Shown: positions 21,810-33,200 of the stretch, in pieces
Layout of the letters: every line of letters starts with the position of its first letter
How positions within the stretch are numbered: the first letter of the stretch is position 1
From: Saxidomus purpurata
Taxonomy: Eukaryota > Mollusca > Bivalvia > Venerida > Veneridae
Length of the DNA stretch: 64,000 bases
Direction of reading: 5' to 3'
Assembly: GCA_022818135.1 (NCBI GenBank)
Contig: JAFMSR010000007.1
Location: forward strand, 29,769,066-29,833,065
The notes under the pieces: model-generated
Told to the model about the DNA's origin: nothing
The model's database searches: none
The model's input: the letters and a program-made list of their open reading frames with translations, nothing else
Program-made: the position numbers and the translations under genes

Positions 21810-22616
21810 CACTGTAAAAAATAAGTGTTAATTATCTTTGAATATAGTGTAAACCAGCTTGGAAAATGGTGTTACCGTGTAAGTTACACCGTGTGCGAGT
21901 AGAGAATCACCGAAATGCAATTTTACTCCAAAATCAGTGAAGAGATACTCCCGATCTGGCGTTTTGTAAATCCGTACAAGTGTAAGTTGGTCAGATACAC
22001 CGACTGGGATATAGTAACACGGAAGTGTAACTTTGCCCTAAAATTCGTGTATCGTAAACAAGTCAACTGACCAAGGACTTGCATGTGCCTTAATTCTATG
22101 CCGCATTCCATGCAATGGTTATGGTCTCAAATTGTAGCGTGACCAAGACGGACACATCCGTGTATCACACATGAACACTTTGCTATTATTCGCAAAATTA
22201 TGAACGAAAAGTCTTTTCGTGACGTTTAGTTATGAAACCCGTCAGAATGTTGTAAAGAGTTCAGATAAGTAGTTCTTTGAAAATTTAGTTACGTATCTTG
22301 TTAAATATTGGTCTTACACAAACCATCTGTTTGACATTCTCGAGAAATGTGATGGGAGTGATAGGACCAATGAGTCAAGATTTTGCCGTCATGAATTGAT
22401 GAAAGGGTTTATATGTAATGAAAGTGTACGCTTACACTAACGTGTTACGTTTGTCTTGTGAAAAACGTGTTAAGTAACACCATGAACGGTGTCCTGCTTC
22501 CCCGATAGCAGGGTGTATTGTTTCCATAAAAACAATAGGGTTACTTTACACCAAAATGGGTGGCAACCCAGCTGCCACCCATTTCAGTGTAAAGTTTCCT
22601 TTCTGTTTTTACAGTG
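21810..22616. mobile_element. CACTG-ended non-autonomous DNA element
   Basis: The left end is CACTGTAAAAAATAAGTG and the right end, read in reverse, CACTGTAAAAACAG, an inverted pair of about 11 bases. GTGTAA/TTACAC words recur throughout, as in subterminal repeats. A strong hairpin lies near the right end (22545-22565 with 22573-22593, 19 of 21 pairs, 7-base loop). No transposase frame is seen. The ends suit the CACTA/EnSpm superfamily, but a clear 2-3 base target duplication cannot be proved. Confidence 0.6.
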
Positions 22617-23990
22617 TGGAAGCCAATTTTTCCTTTATTTAGTATTAGATTAAAATTCATATATATATTCAATATCTCAAAAAAATGATGGTAAAGCATT
22701 TTCATTTGATTTTATATTGCAGTTCACATATTACATATAAAAGTTCCATAATCAGTAGTGATGCTCCTACTACGAATCCTTTGCTACACTCTTGAAACTA
22801 TATTGGCATAATTGCTTATTTTTGTTACCCGTGTTAAACTCGTAAAATACATGTTTTGTATTTATACGTTGCAAGCAATATTTCTGGAACATTAGAACAA
22901 AAACTAATATACATAAATACCTGCAAACTTTTAAGGTTGCTTTTAAATAATGCCAGCACATTGTATATCTTGTAGACAAACGATATGTCTTTTTAATGAG
23001 ACGGTGAAATGTCTTCAAATTGTCCACAATAGTCAGTTAATAGATGTAGATTATCAAGTTTATCAAGGTTTGAAATAGTGCGTACCTGAATGTCAACTTA
23101 CGTTGATCACAGAAGATAATCATATGCATATCACGGAGAAGTGCGGATATTTACGGAACGTACGGAGCTCGATATAAGAGTTTGTAGTTTGATTTTCATA
23201 TTTATGATGTCATTTCACTGAAAACCTTCTTATTTGCGAACGATTACATCTATATTCCCCTAAAATACATTTCTTCTGAAAATATATATAATTTACGTAC
23301 ATTCCCGACAGGGACGTCACTAAATAATTAAAGACATTGAAATACAATTCATGCAAACGATGATGCGGAGTTAATTTCAACCAACCTTCAGCGCCAACAG
23401 CGCTTTGATTATACATATATTTGCTTTTGTCAGGTGTTTATCAAGCATACTAACCGGGGACGTTGAAGCTCTTTAGCTAATACACCCGAAGCTTTCTGGC
23501 ACCATCTCACGGGTAAGCAAAGTATGCTTGGGAACAATCAGAATTTTACAGCTAGGTTTACTACAAAGATCACCGTCATGCAAACACCAACCAGCAAGGG
23601 CTACAATGTTCATAAACAAATGTACCAATGCAAACAAGTTGTGACATTCCTACTCTCAGTAAAATAATATATGCAAAGGAAACTAACATTACCAAGATAC
23701 GAAGACAGAAAATCGTAAGAGGAAACTTTTTACACGAATCCAAGAAGCTAACAAGAGTAGATAGAGGGGTCAACTCGCAACTCTCATATCTGCTCCTTTT
23801 TTTATAAACATTTAGGATAGTTTCGCATTGACGCCTCGAAATGATGCCAATCTTCACTGTGACCACTACAATAGTTCTTCTAAATTAGACGAAAAACTGT
23901 ACTAACATCAAAGCCAAAATAGAAATAACTATGCACTTTGCACAGGATCCAAGATCTACTGAAGAGCGAAAACAGTACTGTCATCATACA
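22617..23990. other. Gene-free spacer
   Basis: No convincing exon or repeat. A 96-codon minus-strand frame at 23576-23866 and an 85-codon one at 22770-23027 have no recognisable motif and no splice support. Confidence 0.35.
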
Positions 23991-23994
23991 GGTG

Positions 23995-26250
23995 GCCTTT
24001 TTGATATCACTCCCTGACGCCTGGCCCACCAAAACTTCTTTTTTAGGTCATTGATATTCCCACCAGATAGGATAAAACCTTAGACATCCTACTCACTAAC
24101 AACCCAGCACCTGTCACACGTGTGAAGGGTACGCCACCTATAGACAAATCTGACCACGACATATATGGAAGGTCTCAGGGAACATATTATCTTTTATTGT
24201 AAGCTTTCAAACCTCTGCTGATACCAGGTCTGTTAATGAGTTATGGACAGAGTTCAAAGATGAACTAGCTGTTGCCACTAATAGATTTATACCATCCAAA
24301 ATAACCAAGCCAAAATACAGTTGTCCTCGGAAATCAGACACAAGCATTAAGTGACTGATTCATAGAAGAGAAAAATTGTACCACAAAGTCAGACACTCAT
24401 TTCCCTCTGAACTAACGGCTAAATATACCAAATTTCGAGCTCATAATTATTCAATACATGTAGTTAATTAGAGATTCCTATTCGCGGTATGTCACAGGTA
24501 TTTTACTGTCCAGACAGACCATAATGACTCGGTCCAATCTAGATCAACAAATAAGACGTTTTGGTCATTTATCAAAAGTCAGAAGAATGACTCCTCTAAT
24601 ATAGCATCTCTTAGAGACAACGGCATCATTAGGTCCGAAACCAAAACTAAGGCCAACATCCTCAGTTCAAGTCTGTGTTCACTGCAGAAACAGACGGCGC
24701 CATACCAGACAAAGGTCCAAGCCCATTCCCCATAGTGGCCAATATGCATGTTGACACAAATGGCGTTGAAAAGCTACTTGGTGAGCTCAACACACATTTA
24801 TTATATAAAGCAGCCGGTCCTGGCAGCATTAGTGCTCGAGTATTAAGTTAGTGCCGTAAAGAGATCAGTCCTATACCACCTGTATCTTCAGCAAATGCAT
24901 ACTTACTAGTACCTTGCCTGATGATTTGCGCCTTGCCAATGTAGCACAAATCTTCAAGAAAGGTGAAAGATATTACCCTGCGAATTACCGCCCGGTTTCA
25001 TTAACATGCATTTGTTGCAAATTAATGGAGCAAATAATTGTTAGCAATAAAATGAAACATGCTGAGGCAAATAATATTATTGTTGAATCACAGCACGGGT
25101 TTAGAAACCACAGGTTCTGCGAGTCTCAACTTGTCCAGTTTGTACACGATCTATCCTTCAACCTAGACAGGGCTAACAATAAAGGTCACAGACAAACAGA
25201 CGTCATTATCGTGGACTTTGCAAAAGCATTTGATGAGGTCCCACATCGTAGACTTATACATAAGCTCAGCTACCACGGACTTACTATACAAGGACTTACA
25301 AACAAATGGATACATTTAGTTCTTTCAGGCTTAACCCAAAATGTTGTCCTGGATGGTGCGGCTTCAGATTCGGTCGATGTGGTCTCTGGAGTGCCCCAAT
25401 GTTCTGTCCTGTGCCCTGTCTTATTATTTCTATACATCAGTGATTTACCGGACGGCTTCACTCTTCTGTTCGCCTTTTTGCTGATGAATGTGTATTGTAC
25501 CGTAATATACACGCCAATGCAGACTGTCAAGCTCTCCAAGATGACATTGATACACTTTCCAAAAGGGAAAATGCAATTGCTTCAAAATGCCATACACTCA
25601 GAGATAGTAATATCACCATTTTAACTCCCGCATCACCTACAACTATAGTCCACACAAACAAACACTAGCAAAGTGTAACCTTTGCGGGATACTTAGGCCT
25701 AACTTTTACTGATAACCTGTCTTAGGGCACTCGCTTACAAAATGTTACAAGTAAGGCCAATAGGACACTTGGTTTTCTGAGAGGTAATTTCTCACTTGCG
25801 CCTAAAATACCTGAGATATGGCCTATAAAACCATGATAAGGCCCCAACTTAAATTTGCAGCAAGGATCTCGAGTCCATACACAGCTTCAGATGCTGGCGC
25901 AGAGAACAGCTGCTAGGTGGTGCTGTCGTAGGCGAAGGAACTAAAGTCATGTTGGAGATATGTTAGAGGAACTTTCCAGGCCAACCTTAGCCCAAGGTAG
26001 GAACCACTCAAGCCTGGTGTTCTTCTACAAGATGACTTACTTCGGACTGATAAGCCCAATTATCTCCACTTGCTTCAGTATCCCAGGTCCACCCGGACTA
26101 CGACTAATCATCCGACCATTGGCGTACTCGAAAACATATAAATTCTCCCTTTTTCCAAGAATCATACCACTTTGGAACTGTATGCCTACATTTTGATGTT
26201 TTTTTCTTCAAGAGCAGTATCAGGGTTTAAATATAAATTTAATTAAACCG
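23995..26250 (+). pseudogene. 5'-truncated, broken non-LTR retrotransposon (LINE, CR1/jockey-like)
   Basis: The left end holds the tail of an endonuclease domain (DKTLDILLTNNPAPV... followed by SDHD, about 24070-24160), then a frame broken by stops and shifts. The reverse transcriptase core is open from 24914 to 25624: LRLANVAQIFKKG, YRPVSLTC, ESQHGFR, VDFAKAFDEVPH, and SGVPQCSVLCPVLLFLYISDLP. The catalytic box appears only after a shift in frame near 25460-25500, where F-A-D-E-C-V-L-Y is found in place of F-A-D-D. The C-terminal region survives in pieces (AARWC near 25905-25925, DMLEELSRPTLAQGR, FSLFPRIIPLWN up to 26196). Stops, shifts and the changed FADD show it is dead. The tail end near 26250 is approximate. 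Confidence 0.85.
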
Positions 26251-26487
26251 TTATATAATCGCTTCCTGTTCATCTACTGCTTGTAAATATATAATATTTT
26301 GTTTAAGTGGCAAAGTCTAGTTTGGGTCTTTTTTATTTGTATCATACATCCGTTATTATTTAGGATGTATCGTTTCTTGTGTCAAAGCAATATGTACTTG
26401 GCCAAAGCAATTTTCCACCTATTCACCTGTCATAATGCTCCAAAGTTCTATATTTAGATCAAACCTTAAAGTTAGGTGGTTGCTTAA

Positions 26488-26735
26488 AAGGAGTACAGTA
26501 GGTTGAAAACCTTGTCTGAAGGGGGAGCGGTGCTTATCCCGGATGTTATGAGCTCGAGCCCCACTTGGTGTTTGTTTGTAATTGTGCTTATTGGGTCCAC
26601 CAACCTCGTTCGAGGTATATTCGGTACGACCCGACCCCACTGGGTGACGACCGTGCCTCCTCATATGACACTAGTAATGGGTTTTCCAGGAAGCGGGCTT
26701 GAGAGTGCCTCGATAATAGTGGTTTATCTTACATG
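26488..26735 (+). repeat. tRNA-derived SINE fragment
   Basis: A tRNA-like head (CTTATCCCGGATGTTATGAGC, then CTCGAGCCCCACTTGG) is followed by a body ending AAGCGGGCTTGAGAGTGCCTCG, wording typical of mollusc SINE bodies. No clear target duplication. It lies 430 bases upstream of the 14-3-3 first exon. Confidence 0.45.
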
Positions 26736-27166
26736 TTGATACAGAAAGATATAGCTTAGTACTTATGGAAGACGTTTCATTGTCCCCAGTTAATCTCTGG
26801 AAAGTTGAAATGTCCAACGGTAAAAATGGGAATAAACTTGATTGAACATGTTTATAGTCTATGGGACCTTGTATTCCATGCACCAAAACGGTCCTTACTG
26901 CATGTTTCAAGAAGATGTCTGATAACAATATTTGTAACTAAAATATTAGTTTGTTCATATTCACGCCAAAAGCAGTTTGAATAAAATTAGTCTTAGTTTT
27001 CGTCAAAATATGCTTAATTAATGTGGTCAAAGTTGCGCAGTAATATTTGTTAAATGTATTACGCACCGGTGGAACTACTTTTTGTCTTGGCGGTAGCAGC
27101 CATTTTGTGTGAAACGGAAGAAGAATATTATATCCGTCTTGATCCATTAATACGTAAACAATAAAA
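26736..27166 (+). promoter_or_regulatory. Upstream region of the 14-3-3 first exon
   Basis: This is the last stretch before the start codon and should hold the promoter and 5' untranslated region shared by both exon sets, if set B has no promoter of its own. The part from 27060 to 27160 is less AT-rich (GGCGGTAGCAGCCATTTTG, ATATCCGTCTTGATCC). No TATA box is evident. An untranslated exon further upstream is possible. Confidence 0.35.
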
Positions 27167-27236
27167 ATGTCCGGTAGCGATAAAGAAGAAGAGGTTTACA
27201 AGGCCAAACTGGCCGAGCAAGCTGAAAGATACGACG
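27167..27236 (+). CDS. YWHAE: 14-3-3 epsilon exon 1, probably shared by sets A and B
   Basis: The ATG at 27167 opens [18 protein letters not shown] and ends AERYD, the dimer-forming first helix of the family. The donor GTAACT at 27237 leaves one base, G. Both exon 2A and exon 2B begin AA-ATG, so either completes the codon to Glu-Met. It is the only such exon seen in the window. Confidence 0.93.
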
Positions 27237-30200
27237 GTAACTTTTATGTATATATTTAGTACCCGAAACATTAGCTTCGTCTTCGGTTATCGGCTTCGGG
27301 TATTAGCTGAAATCTGGAAGATTTCCCAGTTTTTAAGAAAACTGAAAATACAGAGAAATTCGTATAAGACGTTTAAACGTTGATATCTCGAGACAGCTCA
27401 TTTCGACTGCAGGATACAATTAACCCAATGCGGAACTGTGTCCATGGTCACTAAATGACAGGTAGACGCCATTTTGAGTTCCTGGTCGTTACCTGGTGCA
27501 ATTGTGGTTTATTGTAACATATTTTGTCAATGACTTGCCGGTTTTATATCATATCAGTCATATTTAAGCTGGCAAGTATGCACCATAATATTTGGCTCCA
27601 TTAGAATGTTCTGGAAATGTGCAACAGGAAATTCATAATCGATCAAAAAATTATCATGTCTTGAGACCACCCATATTAAATTAACATTAAGAAATGGAGT
27701 GTGCACCACCCAGTTCTCCATAAGTGTACAAACCCATAAACAATGTTCTGTAAAATGAAAATGCCCAACCAATGTTAGTAGAATGGGATGAATGAAAAGC
27801 TTGCAAAATTTATGTTTGTCATTTACTGTTCAAAGTGTTGTCTTTTATAAGTCACTGTACATGTACCGATGAAATAATTAATTTGGTCAATGGGTGTAAC
27901 TCGGCTCTTCTCATTTAACTGTAAACAAAATCAAAGAAGAAAAGTAAAAGAATACAAGTGTCCATGGGTAAACTTAAAGCTTGGAATTCAATTTCTAAGG
28001 AATTTGTATGGTTAAAACAATCCAGGTACATTCTATATAAACTTAAACTCGCAAAGGAGCCTACAATAAATACCAAGGTTACCCTGTTTCCCGAATGAAG
28101 AAAAGACACATAATATGCTAATCTGATTGGTTAAACGACAAGAATGCCGACAAGCTAATCCGAGAATAATGATTCCGCAAGGTTTTACTGCATATGCAAG
28201 GTTTATGTCTCAACACCAGCTTAAGGTAAATATTACTTGTTTGTTTGAAAATTTGCTGTACAAATTTAAAGTTCTTTATTTTTCAGCATGTTCAGTGTTA
28301 ACAAATTCAAACATTTTCAGTGTTATTATTGAACTTTACAAAAGAAACCCCACTAAACTGGGGAACCCATTACTGGGATTACTTTCAGGAAGAGAAAAAA
28401 ATGAGGATTTTTTAACACGTTGAGTTACTTTACGGCGTTTAAACATGTTGAGTTAATTTATTGGCAAGTTATTTAATTTTGATTAATCAGTATTCATTTT
28501 CAGGCAATAAAACTTGCAAAGCATGGACAAGGCAGTATTATGTGAGGTTTAGGTCCAGATAAGTCCATGTCCTGAAAGGCCTGCTTCACATGAATAAATT
28601 TTAGTTCAATTGTGAAAATAGCTTCAGTAGCTTATAAATTGATTCGTTCTTAAAAACTCGTTCCAGATGTCATCACTCTTGTATTAGATGCATAGGCAGG
28701 GATTTTTTCGTAGCTGCTACCCATTTACAGCATGGTGGACTGAGGCGCACTTGGCCCCAGAGTCTTTGCACATGGACACTTTGCTCCAGCTCGGAATTGA
28801 ATCCCAGACTTGCTGTCCCGAGACAAAACTGACAAATACTAATAGCTTTTGAGGCCCATTAAAGGGAAATATTGGTCACTTAGTGCACTGAATTACTTAA
28901 GACAAATTGCTGGGTGTGCTTTTAGACTGTAATAACCCTTTATCTTTTGAAGGTAGGAGAGTTGAAGGGGTGAAAAAAGAATATGTATATTAAAATGCTT
29001 ACTGGTTAAGCTAAATAATGCAAAATCATTAGCAATTCAACATACTGTTAGTGTTAGGAAGTGGGCCTTTCTGAAAATATCTAGTTCTTCTTTTCTGACT
29101 TGCATTTTGATTGCATCCTCAGTATTAGGTCATAATAATAGAAACTTCATGGTACCATGGAAACTCCTTTGTAACCAGTACCGTTACCATCAGCGACGAT
29201 GACGCTTTTTTTTGAAAGCATATCCGACAATAATAACCTTTTGCAAGCTACTAGAGCATTCCAATTTTAGTTCATATGTTATGTACATCTTATTCTATTC
29301 AGGAGCAAGGCACTCAGGTAGATCTACATACAGATTTAAATACATTAACTTTTTTTCTGAAAAAAAAAAATGAAGTAAAATATATTATGCTGGACTGACT
29401 GCACACATTCCAGTTTTCCAAAAGAAATCGCTGTAGCAAAGTGGTAGCGTGTTTGTTTTGGGGATCTTGTGAGTCCAGGTTTTGATTTCCACCAGTGCCA
29501 TGGTGGAATTGTCTCATTCTACATTACTGCTGTATTTTCAAGGATGATTCCATCTGGAGGGAGTTTAAAAGTGATGAATCTAAGTTGCAAGACATTGTTT
29601 CTCAGTCAAGAATGAATGTATTAGTAAAGAATAAATTAAGCTGAGGTCAAAGTACTCGTGTTTACGCTTTGTCCAGTGTTGAATATTTTGGAAAGTCTTC
29701 AGCATCATTGTGGGTACACAGTCCTTTTAAAAGTACTAGTAGTATAAGATAATCTTTAGGTCAGATAAGAAGTTTGTTTACACTAAAATGGGCTTTAAGT
29801 TTGTCACAATTTATTCCAACTTCCACCTAAAGATTTTTTTATTTGTTGCAGAGTAGTTTTTTGTTTTACTAGTGATTACTAACTCCCTGAACTTGTGTGT
29901 TTCCAGCAAGGTTATGTTAGAAACATCAAATTAATTGTATTTTGTGGATCAAGACAACTTGCTTATGTGAGCGAGCAGGGTCAGTGTGCCCACCTCTTGG
30001 TATATGTATGTTTAAAGTGTCAACTGAATCATCCTTTTCTCATGGCATTTGAAGTACACCTTTTTGGGAATGTGTCCGGTACCTCGGATAGGGAATTTTC
30101 AGACCCCTGTAATGATGCAGATTGAGAAAAACAGAGTTTAAACTTGACTATGATAAAATTTATCATGGTTATGTACTGTATTGTTCTGGCACTATAGTAT

Positions 30201-33200
30201 AAAACAAGCAATTTTGGGGGAAAGGTAAATTTTAGGCATTTGAAACAGGCTTTTCTATTAGACCGTTTCAAAGAGGATATAGACTGCCCCCATCATTATT
30301 TCCTGATTCGTTTCAACTGCTCTTCAAGAAATGGATGCAGTGTGAAAATATCAGCAAGTAAAACATTTACGTAATTGATTTTTAGAAATCTTGGTCAGAC
30401 ATTTGCAGTGTGCTTCCTACAGTGCTTTGGAACTAATGGCCTACCGCAGTAGGATGCACAAGCCTTTTGCAAATAGATCCCACCTCATCAAGGTTGGTAA
30501 ACTGTGCCACTTATATTTCTTTGCATCATGTTAGATCCGGTGGTGCCAGTTTGTATAGCCTGTACAAACTGTAGAGGTATCTACGCGAGATTTCTTAATT
30601 CAGAATAACTAGACCTATGAATTATTTCCTTTTTACCACGGATGCTTCTGCCTTTATGCCATATCATCAGACGTGGATGGAATTCTTCATTTTTGTAAGT
30701 ATAAATTTGGATTACCCTATTACAGGATATGATTAATCAAAGTATTTTTTAGTTTTACTTTAGGGAACCGGAGATGTACTGAACAAATGATTATGTTAAA
30801 TGTATATGAATGTGTACTTGCAAGGGGAAAAATGTTGAACTTTCGTAACAGTGGCATACATAACTAACCTTCGCAGGACATTTGTGTAAGTGTTTCTTGT
30901 CAAAAAATTGATAGATCTTGTCAAAAAGTTGTTAGATACACACTAAGTATATATAGTAAGACCAAAACGCACAAATTTTTGTTTCCAGTCTTCTGGTGCA
31001 CTTTTAAACTTTACTGCCAACCTGAAACTTTTTTTAAAGACAAAATGATAGACCAATTTTCAAGTATTTTACAGCAGAAAGGGCAAAATAAAAAACCAGA
31101 TCTTAAATTCTTTGGCAACAACACCGGAAACTCGTTTTTCTTTGCCTAATGTAACAAACATAAAGCATGTAAAGTATAATAAACTTGCCTACATAAAATT
31201 TACTCCAATTTTTGGCACTGTAGTATACCATTTCTATTAATTGTGGACTATTACTCATAGACCTTCAGTGTAGATGTATCTAGATCAATGCTAATGCTTC
31301 TAAGAACAGCTCTTCTACACTCCGGTTCCCAAGGATAAAAAAACAGGTATGTCATCAAGTGTTTATTTTCTTAATCTACTGTAACTGTTCAGATTATTCC
31401 TAGTTCTCTATTTTAGCCCCCTTGAGCATTGCTTGGGGGGGCTATGAATGTTAGTATAGGTGGGAATTTACTGTCCATTTTTCGTTCACATGGATGTCAA
31501 GCCGTTCCCCCTCTTCCCAATTCCAGCTTTTCTATATACTGTAGGACCTTGGACATACTTGTAAAACATGAATACTGTAATGTCGCGTTTGAGAAACCAT
31601 ATTACTAAGTTGTGACAATAAGGGTAAGAGTCTGTTTAATTTAAATACTAATTTTTCAAATATTAGGCATTTTCAATTTAACCATGTGTATAAATTTCTT
31701 TGGCAATACAAAATGATTTATTAACATGTGATGTTTTTATACACCCGTCATGACGGGCAGTATTACGAGATCATCTGCAGTGGGTGGGCAGGTGGTATCC
31801 ATAATGTTTTCTGTTCCACAACTCGCATCAAAACTCAGCAAAACATGGTGGAAATGTTTACATCTCGGCCAAATTCCTCAAGTCACTTTGAGTTGCAAAA
31901 ATTGGACAAATTTTGATTTGTCTCGTCTGTAATTTGAATTATTCTAACATATCTCCACTAAGCTTGTTGTGACTATTTATGGCAATGTGCCAAGCTGGTA
32001 TGTTGGCTTCATAGGATGATTGTTCTCGGTGACTGTGATTCTTTTGTGTTTAGAGTCAGTGAGTCATGGTCAAGGTCACAGTGGACATTGTCTACAGATC
32101 ACAATTTTTGTTCTTTTGACTTTCATGAATCTTGCTCAGAGGGTTGGCATGCATCCTGTAGATGATTGCTATTGTTTTTGGAGTTGACGGGTCAAAGGTA
32201 AAGGTCACAGTGACCTAAACTTTATAAATCATATGAGATCTAATTATCAACAGCTGTCTAGAAACTTTATAGGATGATTGGTCTTACTTTGGAGATGATG
32301 CATTAATGGGTCAAGGTCATAATGATCTCAATTAGCTTTTCTTTGATGACATTTCTAAAGATTCTTACAAAACTGAGGACAGTCCAGTAGAGCGATACTG
32401 ACCCTTATAGGCATCTTGTTGTAATGGCATAGCAAGAAAATGGCATGTTAAGCTTGACTCATTACCCTTCAAATTTAATTAAGAATGATACTAAAATGCA
32501 GTACATGCTTTGAAAACATAAAGACTTTGGATGAACTGCCACACAGGGTAATAAATTTGGAGATATTATTTGGTGAATAAAGTCTTTCTTGATATGAGGG
32601 CCACTTTGAACATAAATCAGCATAATTTTAGAGATTTGTTTGAGTTTCATGTAAAGTAAAATTAAGTTTTTGTGTTGTACTTGCACCTAAATAATTTAAG
32701 TTATAGTCATGGTTTATTTATGGTTGTCAGTAGTGATGTAGTTTTACATTTTCATCAACTATTTATAAGTGTATTCTAGGCCTTGATAGATAGGTGCAGT
32801 TTTGATCACTTTCTCAGATATTTTTATTGTTGACACGGTGCAGTTTCGATCACTTTTTTGAATATGGCTAAGTATTTGGTAATGGTCAATTTTTAGTAAC
32901 AGGAAAGCCAAAATAAAATATGTTCAATAATGTCATTTTAGCTATCACATATGATTACTTGATATGAAAGCCCCCAGAAATAAGTTTTAAAAAGATAACT
33001 TTATGATTTGTGTAACCATGGTAACAATTTAAATTTCGTTGTGTGACAGACGTTATATGGACAGGAAAATCTTGTTAATTTGTTCCTGCCAGAATGAATA
33101 TGTAATGAAACAGAGTTATAAGACAGTTTAAATTTAGAAGAATGTTTTTTCTATGTATATGAACCTTGAAAGTAAAATTATTTTAATAAAACTTCCCATA

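Noticed and set aside
23576..23866. Minus-strand 96-codon gene
   Set aside because: No recognised motif, splice partner or homology that can be read by eye.
28127..28423. Exon in 14-3-3 intron 1 ([11 protein letters not shown]..)
   Set aside because: A possible GTAAAT donor exists but no fitting acceptor or family match.
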